16,716 nucleotides of DNA. It comes from RGIG4608 sp045637205. Its GTDB lineage: Bacteria > Bacillota > Clostridia > Oscillospirales > CAG-272. Location of the stretch: positions 1 through 16,716 of the forward strand of contig JAZTYY010000088.1 of NCBI GenBank assembly GCA_045637205.1, in the 5' to 3' direction. The translations under genes were made by a program, and so were the position numbers. A model generated the notes under the pieces. The model had not been told where the DNA came from. It did no database searches and saw only the letters and a list, made by a program, of their open reading frames with translations. Shown in pieces: positions 5,094 through 13,268 of the stretch (its first letter is position 1; each line of letters begins with the position of its first letter).

Positions 5094-7166
5094 TTATTCT
5101 TTGTCTACTGATTCTTCGTTGTTGCCTATGGGCGCGTCGTCATATGTTAAGCCCTGTGGAGCATTCATCATTCTTTCGCGCTCTTCCTTTTCGCGACGAA
5201 GCTCTTCTTCAACCTTGCGCTGTTCTTCCTCTTCAGCTTTGCGCTTTGCCTCATTTTCTTCTTGGCTTCTGCGCTCTTTTTCTTTAAGGATTTCATCTAT
5301 TTGCTCATAGGTGAGGTCATTTTCCATAGCCGCCTTGAACATATCTCCATCCATAAACTCACTTCTAAGAAGATATCCTGCGATAAGGTGGAGCTTATCA
5401 ATATGCTCACTAAGAATCTTTTTACATTCTTCGTGTGCACCTTCGATTATTGCGCGAATTTCATCGTCGATTTCCGCTGCAATCTTTTCGGAATAGTTCT
5501 TTGCTGTGTTAAGATCTCTACCAAGGAATACTTCAGTGTCGGAGTGTCCGCTGCCGTAAAGAACTGTACCGAGCTTATCACTCATACCGTATCTTGTTAC
5601 CATATTGCGAGCAATCTTTGTTGCCTGCTGAATGTCGGCTGACGCGCCTGTTGAGATATCGTCAAGAACGATTTCTTCAGCCACTCTACCACCAAGAGCA
5701 AGAATGATTTCATCAATCATTTGCTTTTTGGTCATTGTGAAAGTATCCTCTTCGGGAATGCTTACAGTTACACCACCTGCATTGCCTGAGGGAACTGTAG
5801 AGATAAATTTAACGGGATTTGTGTGCTTGCAATAGTATGAAGCAACTGCGTGACCTGCCTCGTGGTAAGCTGTGAGCTTGTTGTCGGCGGCAGTTCTTAC
5901 TCTTGTCTTCTTTTGAGGACCGAGAAGTATCTTCATATAGGATTTTTCGATGTCATCCATACCGATAAGGGACTTATTGTGCTTTGCCGCGTGGAGCGCC
6001 GCTTCGTTAAGAAGGTTTGCAAGGTCTGCACCTGTAAAACCGATTGTGCTTTGAGCAATCTTGTGGAAGTCAACGGAGCTTTCCATGGGTTTCTTTCTTG
6101 CGTGAACAAGGAGTATTGCTTCACGTCCCTTGATGTCGGGGTAGCCAACTCTTACCTGACGGTCAAAGCGGCCCGGACGAAGAAGAGCAGGGTCAAGGAT
6201 ATCGGCTCTGTTTGTTGCTGCCATAATGATAATACCCTCATGTGAGCCAAAGCCGTCCATTTCAACGAGCAACTGGTTAAGAGTTTGCTCTCTTTCATCG
6301 TGGCCACCACCAAGACCTGCGCCACGGTGACGTCCAACTGCATCGATTTCGTCGATAAAGATGATTGCAGCAGGAGATTTTCTTGCTATATCAAAAAGGT
6401 CTCTTACCCGGCTTGCACCAACGCCGACATACATTTCAACGAAGTCTGAGCCTGACATTGAGAAGAATGGAACACCGGCTTCACCCGCAACTGCCTTTGC
6501 AAGAAGTGTTTTACCTGTACCGGGAGGGCCCACAAGCAATACGCCGTGGGGAATCTTTGCACCGAGCTTTGCGAATTTTTGAGGATCCTTAAGAAATTCA
6601 ACGATTTCAACAAGCTCTTCTTTTTCTTCTTCAGCGCCTGCAACATCTGCAAACGTTACCTTATTTTTATCATTGGTGGGAGTGTGCGCCTTAGCCTTGC
6701 CAAAGCTCATCATACCGCCACCGGCATTTTTGCTCATCTGTCTAACGATATAGATGCCAAGGAATACCATAACGAGAATGGAAAGAAGATTGGGGAGAAG
6801 TGAAATCCACCAGGGGTATTCTTCAAGGGGCTCAAATTCATAATTTTCAAGGTTTTGTAAGTTGCCCTCATATTTTTCAAAGGCATCAACAAATATTGTG
6901 ATGTCACGAAGCTTATAGCTTACTTGCTGAGTTTCACCCGTGAACTTATTTTCAGAGTCGATGTTATACACGACCATGGTAATTACGTTATCGTTTGAAA
7001 CCTCAAATTCTTTAACTCTGTCCTGTTCGAAATAACTCATTACATCGCCGAATTTAAGATTATCGTCATTTTTGGGTGTGCCAATCATAGCAAACACCGC
7101 AATGAAGATAACTGCAATCAACGCGATATAAAAGATTATTATTTTTGCATTACTTTTTCTCTTCAT
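5094..7166 (-). CDS. ftsH: ATP-dependent zinc metalloprotease FtsH
   Basis: FtsH is a hexameric membrane AAA+ protease that removes damaged membrane proteins and regulates short-lived cytoplasmic proteins. The 690-residue protein has TM1 (about 8-28), a periplasm-type extracellular domain, TM2 (about 119-141), then the AAA+ domain with Walker A GPPGTGKT (213-220), Walker B IIFIDEID (268-275) and the second region of homology including RPGRFDRQV (331-339). The protease zinc site is HEAGH (435-439). The C-terminus (roughly the last 80 residues) is a strongly charged Glu/Lys/Arg coiled-coil-like stretch followed by an acidic end. GGAGGT lies 5 bases before the ATG. It starts 32 bases after the tilS stop, as in many Firmicutes where tilS and ftsH are neighbours. 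Confidence 0.98.
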   Translation of the reverse strand: MKRKSNAKIIIFYIALIAVIFIAVFAMIGTPKNDDNLKFGDVMSYFEQDRVKEFEVSNDNVITMVVYNIDSENKFTGETQQVSYKLRDITIFVDAFEKYEGNLQNLENYEFEPLEEYPWWISLLPNLLSILVMVFLGIYIVRQMSKNAGGGMMSFGKAKAHTPTNDKNKVTFADVAGAEEEKEELVEIVEFLKDPQKFAKLGAKIPHGVLLVGPPGTGKTLLAKAVAGEAGVPFFSMSGSDFVEMYVGVGASRVRDLFDIARKSPAAIIFIDEIDAVGRHRGAGLGGGHDEREQTLNQLLVEMDGFGSHEGIIIMAATNRADILDPALLRPGRFDRQVRVGYPDIKGREAILLVHARKKPMESSVDFHKIAQSTIGFTGADLANLLNEAALHAAKHNKSLIGMDDIEKSYMKILLGPQKKTRVRTAADNKLTAYHEAGHAVASYYCKHTNPVKFISTVPSGNAGGVTVSIPEEDTFTMTKKQMIDEIILALGGRVAEEIVLDDISTGASADIQQATKIARNMVTRYGMSDKLGTVLYGSGHSDTEVFLGRDLNTAKNYSEKIAAEIDDEIRAIIEGAHEECKKILSEHIDKLHLIAGYLLRSEFMDGDMFKAAMENDLTYEQIDEILKEKERRSQEENEAKRKAEEEEQRKVEEELRREKEERERMMNAPQGLTYDDAPIGNNEESVDKE

Positions 7167-7198
7167 TAATAACCTCCGAATATATGTTGAATATTAAT

Positions 7199-8566
7199 TT
7201 ACAAATTTACTGTTATGCGATAAAAATCATCACCGTCTTTTATTTTATCCCTTTTTACTTTGTCGCACACAGCAACCAAGGGAATCCATAAAATCTCATT
7301 TTTGCAAACAAGCAGGGGGATTCTTTTTCGCATACTCAACGGAATTTTCTTTTCGTTGATAAGCTTTTTAACTTTTTTATTCATTTTACCTGCAAGCATT
7401 ATGTCCCCTTCCTTTTTTGAACGAAAGTGTGCACCATCTTTAATGATATCACATTTCACATCGAGAAAAAGGTCGGTATCGGTTGCTTCAAGCAAGGGAT
7501 TTTTTTCAATATTAATTGTTACGCCGTTTGGCATTGTAGTTGTGCCTATGGTGAAGGGAATTAAAAAATCCTCATCCTCATTTATTTCCTTATCTTTTAT
7601 AAAAACAAGGCTATTATTTTCGATTTTCGCGGCAATTGTGCCGGGAAGTGAGATGGAGGAATGCGCTTCGCCCTTTTGAGAAAGCTCAATTATACTTTTG
7701 ATGTGTGCATATTCAAGGGTATATTCCCCCGAATATTTATCAAAAGCCAAAATAAGCACGCGAGATTTGAGTGCTTTGTGTAATTTATTGAATTTTTCTA
7801 AGGGAATGGATGAAATGCATTCGTTTTCAATAAATTTATTTGCTTCACCTTCAATAAAGTCATTTGCCTCAAGGGCACTTTCTGAAAGTCTTTCAAAAAC
7901 AGAAGAAAGATTGGGCTGCAGCTCACGCATTTTAGGTGTAAGCTCGGCACGAATAAAGTTTCTTGCATAGCTTACGTCGATATTTGTGCTATCGGTTACG
8001 AATTCAATATTATTTTTTGCACAATAGGATAATATATCCTCTTTATTTGCACAAAGAAGCGGGCGCACCAAAAATAAGTCTTCTGAAAAGGCACGGCAGG
8101 GGGAGATTCCACAAAGCCCTGAAATTCCACTTCCGCGAAGAAGATGGAGCATAATGCTTTCAATTTGGTCCTCGGCATGGTGTGCTGTTACGAGAATGGG
8201 AATATTATTCTCGCGCATAACACCTTCGAAAAATGCATATCTACGTTCTCTTGCCTCGGCCTCAAGGCTATTTCCGTTTTCTTTCGCAAGGGCGGGAATA
8301 TCGGCAAAGCCGAGATGAAACGGGATGTTAAGGCTTTCGCAAATTGCTTTACAAAACCTTGCGTCGCGTTCAGCCTCCTCTCCGCGAATTTTGTGATTGA
8401 AGTGCGCTGCATGGATTTGATATCCGTTTGATTTGGCATCATTTGCCAAAAGCTGAAGCAAGGCGCTTGAATCAGCGCCACCCGAAAATGCAACGAGCAC
8501 GGGTGTGCTTTGAGGAAGGGAAGCTAAGGATTGGGGGGAGATATAAAGAGTATTTTCTTTTTTCAT
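7199..8566 (-). CDS. tilS: tRNA(Ile)-lysidine synthase
   Basis: TilS uses ATP and lysine to convert C34 of the tRNA-Ile with anticodon CAU to lysidine, which changes both the codon read (AUA) and the aminoacylation identity; it is usually essential. The 455-residue protein has the N-type ATP pyrophosphatase P-loop SGGADS (28-33), further motifs including TAHHAEDQIESIMLHLLRGSG in the catalytic domain, and a C-terminal TilS_C domain with FRSKKEGDIMLAG and the basic stretch that follows. Length is normal. A run of six G (complement of 8574-8579) lies 7 bases before the ATG as the ribosome binding site. It sits 36 bases after dnaB and 32 bases before ftsH, within the same gene run. Confidence 0.97.
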   Translation of the reverse strand: MKKENTLYISPQSLASLPQSTPVLVAFSGGADSSALLQLLANDAKSNGYQIHAAHFNHKIRGEEAERDARFCKAICESLNIPFHLGFADIPALAKENGNSLEAEARERRYAFFEGVMRENNIPILVTAHHAEDQIESIMLHLLRGSGISGLCGISPCRAFSEDLFLVRPLLCANKEDILSYCAKNNIEFVTDSTNIDVSYARNFIRAELTPKMRELQPNLSSVFERLSESALEANDFIEGEANKFIENECISSIPLEKFNKLHKALKSRVLILAFDKYSGEYTLEYAHIKSIIELSQKGEAHSSISLPGTIAAKIENNSLVFIKDKEINEDEDFLIPFTIGTTTMPNGVTINIEKNPLLEATDTDLFLDVKCDIIKDGAHFRSKKEGDIMLAGKMNKKVKKLINEKKIPLSMRKRIPLLVCKNEILWIPLVAVCDKVKRDKIKDGDDFYRITVNL

Positions 8567-8602
8567 TTGTCATCCCCCCATCTATTTCGAGTGTGCTGTT
8601 AA

Positions 8603-9946
8603 TTACTGTTGAAAATCGTCCGCGATTGTACGGAACTTTGTATATTGACCAATCCAACCCATCTTAACTGTTCCTGTTGAGCCGTGACGGTTCTTTGCGA
8701 TGATAACCTCAGCAATATTTGCAGAGTTGTTTTCACCGGGAGTGGCATCGGTTTTGTAATATTCGTTTCTGTAAAGGAACATTACAACGTCGGCATCCTG
8801 CTCGATAGCACCGGAGTCACGAAGGTCGGAAAGCATGGGCTTTTTATCGGTTCTTGATTCAGGTCCACGGGAAAGCTGAGCACAGCAAATAATGGGAACC
8901 ATAAGCTCCTTAGCCATGATTTTAAGTGAACGTGAAATTTCAGCAACCTCGTTAACGCGGTTTTCAATCTTTCTGTCACTTTGCATAAGCTGAAGGTAGT
9001 CGATGATAACAAGACCAAGGTTATCCACTCTGCGAAGCTTTGCCTTCATATCGGTAACGGAAATACCTGACGTATCGTCGATAAGAATATCGCAGGAGGC
9101 AAGACGTGAACTTGCATCAGCAATCTTTTCCCAAGAGTCATTTGAAAGCTTGCCTGAACGAAGCTCGTGGCTATCTACAAGCGCTTCACTTGAAAGAATA
9201 CGTGAAACAAGCTGCTCAGCGCTCATTTCAAGTGAGAATACGCATACCTTTTTTCTTGTGCTTTGAGCAACGTTTGTTGCAATATTGAGCGCAAATGACG
9301 TTTTACCCATACCGGGACGCGCACCGACGAGCACAAGGTCGGAGTTGCCCATTCCTACAAGGACTCTATCAAGTCCTGAAAAACCTGTGGGTGTTCCGTG
9401 AGCTGCCTCGGGATTTGTTGAGAGCTCGTGAAGATTATTATAAACTGAGCCCAAAACGTCACGAATATGTCTGAAATTCTTTGTGTCCCTGCCTTGAGCA
9501 ATTGCAAAAATCTTGCTTTCGGCAAGTTCAATTATTCCTGTTGCTGATTCCTGCTCAGAATATGCGCTTTCGTTGATTTGACCGCAAACCTCAATAAGCT
9601 GACGGAGTGAGCTTTTTTCCTTTACGATTTTAGCATAGTCCTTCAAATTGAGGGAGTTTGGAACAACCTCGGCAAGTGTTTTGATATAATCTTCTCCACC
9701 ACTCTTGTCGTAGATGCCCTTCTTTACAAGTGTGTCAACGAGAGTTACCACGTCGATTTCACGGTTTGTCATAAAGAGCTCGGTTGCCGCAAGATAAATT
9801 TGTTTATGCTCGGTGATGTAAAAATCATCGGCTTTAATAATGTCCGCGATCTCGTTGATTGATTCGGGGTCAATAAGTATACCACCGAGAAGCGACTGTT
9901 CAGCCAACAACGAGAAGGGGAGCTTTCTGTTAAGTTCTGTGTTCAT
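8603..9946 (-). CDS. dnaB: Replicative DNA helicase (DnaB family; DnaC in Bacillus)
   Basis: This is the hexameric replicative helicase that unwinds DNA at the fork and recruits primase. The 447-residue protein has the N-terminal helical DnaB domain (about 10-110), a linker, and the RecA-like C-terminal domain with Walker A GARPGMGKT (208-216), Walker B LVIIDYLQL (312-320), and a later DLRDSGAIEQDADVV motif. No intein or insertion interrupts the protein. The ribosome binding site AAAGG overlaps the end of the upstream rplI gene, whose stop codon is only 12 bases before this ATG. The rplI-dnaB pairing is conserved in Firmicutes. Confidence 0.98.
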   Translation of the reverse strand: MNTELNRKLPFSLLAEQSLLGGILIDPESINEIADIIKADDFYITEHKQIYLAATELFMTNREIDVVTLVDTLVKKGIYDKSGGEDYIKTLAEVVPNSLNLKDYAKIVKEKSSLRQLIEVCGQINESAYSEQESATGIIELAESKIFAIAQGRDTKNFRHIRDVLGSVYNNLHELSTNPEAAHGTPTGFSGLDRVLVGMGNSDLVLVGARPGMGKTSFALNIATNVAQSTRKKVCVFSLEMSAEQLVSRILSSEALVDSHELRSGKLSNDSWEKIADASSRLASCDILIDDTSGISVTDMKAKLRRVDNLGLVIIDYLQLMQSDRKIENRVNEVAEISRSLKIMAKELMVPIICCAQLSRGPESRTDKKPMLSDLRDSGAIEQDADVVMFLYRNEYYKTDATPGENNSANIAEVIIAKNRHGSTGTVKMGWIGQYTKFRTIADDFQQ

Positions 9947-9958
9947 AATCGTACCTTT

Positions 9959-10405
9959 TTATTTTGGTGAAACCTGCACAGTGATTGTGCCAACGATTTC
10001 AGCGCCGTAAAGCTTAACTTCTACCTTATAAGTACCAAAAGATTTGATGTTTTCGTTCATAACGATTTTCTTTTTATCAATAGTGATACCGTGATCCTTT
10101 GAGAGTGCTTCAGCTATGTCCTTACTTGTAATTGTGCCATAAAGACGTTCAGCTCCTCCACCTGCCAAAATTGTAACGGTTGTTTTACTGAGCTTGTCGG
10201 CAATTTCCTTTGCCTGCGTCTTTGCTACTTCAATTTTGTGAAGGTTTGACGCTTCTTTATTCTTTGCTTCGTTAACCGCCTTGGCATCAGCTATGATTGC
10301 AAGCTTCTTGGGAAGAAGAAAGTTTCTTGCATAGCCGTCGGAAACCTCAATGATTTGGTCCTTTTTGCCCTGGCCCTTAACGTCCTGTGTTAACATTACT
10401 TTCAT
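9959..10405 (-). CDS. rplI: 50S ribosomal protein L9
   Basis: L9 binds 23S rRNA at the base of the L1 stalk and influences reading-frame maintenance. The 148-residue protein shows the family signature VSDGYARNFLLPKKLA in its N-terminal domain, then a long connecting helix rich in Ala, Lys and Glu, and a C-terminal domain. Length is normal. TAGGAG precedes the ATG. A 71-base gap separates it from gdpP. That gap contains a TATAAT (10430-10435, minus strand) without a good -35, so an internal promoter is possible but weak. Order gdpP-rplI-dnaB matches many Firmicutes. Confidence 0.97.
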   Translation of the reverse strand: MKVMLTQDVKGQGKKDQIIEVSDGYARNFLLPKKLAIIADAKAVNEAKNKEASNLHKIEVAKTQAKEIADKLSKTTVTILAGGGAERLYGTITSKDIAEALSKDHGITIDKKKIVMNENIKSFGTYKVEVKLYGAEIVGTITVQVSPK

Positions 10406-10476
10406 GTGAATTTAACTCCTAACTTTGATATTATACTCTAAAAACCTTAAATAAATCTTAAATAATCGGTGATTTT

Positions 10477-12510
10477 TTATTCTTCTGCAAAATATTCATC
10501 AATTGCATCCTTCAAACGATAAAGGACGTCCTTCATTTCCATACCACCGATTGCAGCGGCTGCTGAATCGAAGTGTCCGCCGCCGCCCATCTTTTCAAGA
10601 ATGAGCTGAACGTTAATCTTGCCGTTTGAACGCGCGGAAATGTGAATCTTATCGTTGATTGTAACAAGTGCGAAGGAGGCGTCAACCCCACGGACTGTAA
10701 GAAGCTTGTCCGCTGCCTTTGCTGCGGCAATTCTATCGAATTCGGGGTCGCTGCCATCACTTTCGGTGATAGCGATTCTATCAAGATACATTGTGATGTT
10801 CGTATTGAATTTTGCTTCACTCATGAAGTTGTCGAAGTCCTCATGGAAATAGCCTTCGGCAATTTCGGAGTTTGCACCTATGCCGCGAAGATACATTGCG
10901 GCTGAGAAGGTTTTAGTACCGGTGGTCTTAACGAAATTTTTTGTGTCAACCATGATACCTGCAAGAAGAAGATTTGCTTCTTCCTTATAGATTGCATCGT
11001 TTGGCAAGCACTGCTCGATAATACCGGTTACCATTTCAGATGCAGAGGATGCTGAGGGGTCAATAAGAGCCAAAAGGGGCTCAATTTCAAATTCAGCAAC
11101 CTTTCTATGGTGGTCGATAACAACGAAGTTTGAAACGTTGTTAGCAATATCGGGGGATTCGAGAATGTTGAAGTTGTTTGCGTCAACGATGATAAGAAGC
11201 GTATCGGACTGAATCATATCAAGACCTGCCTCGTGTGAGATGAACACGTCCTTATAGTCCTCAATCATTAAAAGCTTTTCGGTGCACGCTCTAAAGTTCT
11301 TTGACATCTTGCTCATTACGATTTTAGGACTAAGACCGCAGAACATACAAAGTCTTGCGATACCTACACACGCACCAATCGCGTCGAAGTCGGGATTTGC
11401 ATGGCCCATAATAAGAACGTTGCCTGCGCTTGCGATGTAGGATGAGAGCTGAGTTGCAAATACTCTTGCAAAGGAGCCTGACTTCTTTTGAACGCCCTTT
11501 GTCTTACCACCGAAGAAGAGAACGTCCTCTTCAGTTTTTACGGCAACCTGGTCACCGCCTCTTTGAAGTGCGAATTCAAGGGCTGAGAATGCATTCTTTT
11601 CCTTTTCCTCAAAGGTGTTACCAACGATTGAAACACCCATTGAGATGGTTACGGGAACGGATGAATCGCCAAGGCGAACGTTTCTGATTGTTTCAAGAAT
11701 GTCGAATTTGTTTTCAACACATTCCTTATATTTATCCTTCGCGAAAACCATAATATATTTATCGCGGTTGTATTCTCTAATAAAGCCGTGCATTTCGTTT
11801 GCAAACTTTTTAAGAATTTCTTCAATCTCGTTTGCTGCTGAACGGTAGTTAACGCGAACGTATTCAGCAATTTCAGTAAGGTTATCAAGTACGATGTGAG
11901 CTACAACGGGAGCTTCAGCCTCAGTCTTTTCAAGAAGGTGGGCATACTCGGTGTAGTCGGTGAGTGTGATAAGGTAATACTGATTTTTACCAAGTGTATG
12001 ACGGTAGATTTTTGCAACGTAGTTTCTATCCTTGATGATAACTTCCATTGAACCCTGCTCATTTTCGTTGCCCTCTCCCTCGGGGAGTGTAGCGATGAGG
12101 TTTTCAATCTTTACCTCGCAAATATCGTTAAAGTTCTTTTGCAAAAGGCTTGTGGGAATATCGAATATATCGTGCGCACCCTTTGAGCACCACGCGATAA
12201 TTCCTGAGGGAAGAGTGAGGATGCAGGGAATATCAACGTCCTTCATCATACCCGTCATTGCCTTTTCCATTTGAAGAGTTTTTTCATTAAAGCTCTTTTC
12301 AAGATTTCTCTTTCTCTTGTAGAAAACCAAAACTATAGAAATAAAGATAAGATTGATTCCGAAAATGACTGCACCGAGCCAATCGGGATACTCCTTAACG
12401 AAAATATTTATAGCTGCATAAAGGCCCATAAAGATGGTACTACTTAACAAGCACATCCATAAAAGCACATTTGATTCTGAAAAAACGCGTTTCTTGTTTT
12501 CTTTACTCAT
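10477..12510 (-). CDS. gdpP: Cyclic-di-AMP phosphodiesterase GdpP (YybT family)
   Basis: GdpP is a membrane-bound enzyme that degrades c-di-AMP to pApA and so controls osmolyte transport and cell-wall stress responses. Two membrane segments (about 15-34 and 44-62) precede a PAS-like region (about 75-165) and a degenerate GGDEF domain ending in ALQRGGDQVAVK. The DHH/DHHA1 catalytic part follows, with GHANPDFDAIGA, VDANNF, VIDHHRK, MVDTKNF and GGGGHFDSAA, so the metal-binding residues look complete. I place the start at the ATG at 12508-12510 (677 residues) because AAAGGAG lies 9 bases upstream. The earlier in-frame ATG ending at 12534 would put that ribosome binding site inside the gene. It leads the gdpP-rplI-dnaB-tilS-ftsH run. 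Confidence 0.96.
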   Translation of the reverse strand: MSKENKKRVFSESNVLLWMCLLSSTIFMGLYAAINIFVKEYPDWLGAVIFGINLIFISIVLVFYKRKRNLEKSFNEKTLQMEKAMTGMMKDVDIPCILTLPSGIIAWCSKGAHDIFDIPTSLLQKNFNDICEVKIENLIATLPEGEGNENEQGSMEVIIKDRNYVAKIYRHTLGKNQYYLITLTDYTEYAHLLEKTEAEAPVVAHIVLDNLTEIAEYVRVNYRSAANEIEEILKKFANEMHGFIREYNRDKYIMVFAKDKYKECVENKFDILETIRNVRLGDSSVPVTISMGVSIVGNTFEEKEKNAFSALEFALQRGGDQVAVKTEEDVLFFGGKTKGVQKKSGSFARVFATQLSSYIASAGNVLIMGHANPDFDAIGACVGIARLCMFCGLSPKIVMSKMSKNFRACTEKLLMIEDYKDVFISHEAGLDMIQSDTLLIIVDANNFNILESPDIANNVSNFVVIDHHRKVAEFEIEPLLALIDPSASSASEMVTGIIEQCLPNDAIYKEEANLLLAGIMVDTKNFVKTTGTKTFSAAMYLRGIGANSEIAEGYFHEDFDNFMSEAKFNTNITMYLDRIAITESDGSDPEFDRIAAAKAADKLLTVRGVDASFALVTINDKIHISARSNGKINVQLILEKMGGGGHFDSAAAAIGGMEMKDVLYRLKDAIDEYFAEE

Positions 12511-12519
12511 TGGAACAAT

Positions 12520-12526
12520 CTCCTTT
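12520..12526 (-). promoter_or_regulatory. Ribosome binding site that sets the gdpP start
   Basis: AAAGGAG on the minus strand, with 9 bases before the ATG at 12510. The upstream in-frame ATG at 12534 has no purine-rich site before it, so the shorter protein is favoured. Confidence 0.8.
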
Positions 12527-12585
12527 GAAATCATTTAGACGATTATTATAAAGGCATAATTTGGCATTCTAATAATCTTCCTAAC

Positions 12586-12614
12586 ATTATATCACGAAAA
12601 AGTCTTTTTGTAAA
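12586..12614 (-). promoter_or_regulatory. Promoter for the gdpP-rplI-dnaB-tilS-ftsH run
   Basis: Minus strand: -35 TTTACA (12609-12614), 17-bp spacer, TGA extension, -10 TATAAT (12586-12591). Hexamers match consensus at 11 of 12 positions. An AT-rich stretch upstream (about 12615-12684) could act as an UP element and is shared with the divergent rimP promoter. The untranslated leader, about 70 nt, is too short for a c-di-AMP (ydaO) riboswitch. Confidence 0.88.
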
Positions 12615-12684
12615 CATAAATTTTAAATATTTATATATAAATAGTAAAAAAAGCAAAAAAATTCAAAAAATATGCAAAAAACTA

Positions 12685-12713
12685 TTGCAAAAGAAAAAAA
12701 GATGTGATATAAT
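12685..12713 (+). promoter_or_regulatory. Promoter for the rimP-nusA-infB operon
   Basis: -35 TTGCAA (12685-12690), 17-bp spacer, TGA extension, -10 TATAAT (12708-12713). It is divergent from the gdpP promoter, with about 70 bases of A/T-rich DNA between the two -35 boxes. The leader hairpin begins about 15 bases after the -10 box. Confidence 0.87.
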
Positions 12714-12727
12714 AGGGCATACTAAAC

Positions 12728-12758
12728 TGAGAGTGGGTCCCAAAACGACCCACTCTTA
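12728..12758 (+). promoter_or_regulatory. Leader hairpin at the 5' end of the rimP-nusA-infB transcript
   Basis: A perfect 10-bp stem, AGAGTGGGTC (12730-12739) with GACCCACTCT (12747-12756), has a 7-nt loop CCAAAAC and can extend by a G-T and a T-A pair. It starts about 8 nt after the likely transcription start and is followed only by TTAATTCTTG, not a long U tract. I recall similar GAGTGGG-type hairpins in front of ylxS/rimP in other Firmicutes. It could be an attenuator, a protein-binding site for autoregulation (NusA is encoded downstream), or a 5'-stabilising stem. Confidence 0.75.
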
Positions 12759-12776
12759 ATTCTTGAAAAGGCAGAT

Positions 12777-13250
12777 TTGCAGATTATGATTAAGAAAAAT
12801 GTTGTAGGCGTCGTTACCGAGCTTGTTGCTCCCGTCGCTGAAGAAATGGGTATTATCCTTTGGGACGTTGAATTTGTTAAAGAGGGCTCAAAGAAAATAC
12901 TTAGAATAACCATCGACTCTCTTGAGGGCATTGATATCAATACCTGTGAAAAATTCCACAGAACAATTGATCCCATGCTTGATGAGGTTGATCCAATTGA
13001 CGAGGCATATTATCTTGAATGCACATCCCCCGGTCTTGAAAAGGAAATTAAGACTGAGGCACATATCGAAATGTGCATAGGTGAGAAGGTTGAGCTTAAG
13101 CTCTATGCCCCAAAGAACAATTCAAAAAGCTTTACAGGAAAGCTTTTGGGCCTTTCTGAAGAAGGCAAAATCGTTATTGAATTCAATGGCGAAAATATGG
13201 AATTTGAAAAAAATGAAGTTGCAAAAATGCATACCGTGTTTGATTTTTAA
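12777..13250 (+). CDS. rimP: Ribosome maturation factor RimP
   Basis: RimP binds the free 30S subunit and helps its late assembly. The protein (157 residues from TTG, 154 from ATG) has the expected two-domain layout, with LWDVEFVKEGSKKILRITID near residues 30-50, the family hallmark YYLECTSPGLEKEI near 86-99, and a C-terminal SH3-like barrel (about 100-155). The start is uncertain. The TTG at 12777 has AAAAGG 5 bases upstream, whereas the ATG at 12786 would leave 14 bases to that site; the ATG gives a more family-like N-terminus. It opens the canonical operon; nusA begins 18 bases after the stop. Confidence 0.94.
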   Translation: MQIMIKKNVVGVVTELVAPVAEEMGIILWDVEFVKEGSKKILRITIDSLEGIDINTCEKFHRTIDPMLDEVDPIDEAYYLECTSPGLEKEIKTEAHIEMCIGEKVELKLYAPKNNSKSFTGKLLGLSEEGKIVIEFNGENMEFEKNEVAKMHTVFDF

Positions 13251-13268
13251 TTAAGGAGATTTGTTACA

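Noticed and set aside
5850..6245. Open frames on the plus strand opposite ftsH (131 codons and shorter)
   Set aside because: They overlap the conserved AAA+ and protease coding region, lack ribosome binding sites and show no recognisable domain.
10430..10460. TATAAT box before rplI as an internal promoter
   Set aside because: No acceptable -35 hexamer is found at 16-18 bp spacing and there is no TG extension. At best it is weak.
12511..12534. Longer gdpP start giving eight extra residues (MISKEIVP)
   Set aside because: No ribosome binding site precedes that ATG, and the good AAAGGAG site would fall within the coding sequence. The downstream ATG is favoured.
12511..12580. Possible c-di-AMP (ydaO) riboswitch before gdpP
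   Set aside because: The leader from the predicted start is only about 70 nt and lacks the complex fold of that riboswitch class.
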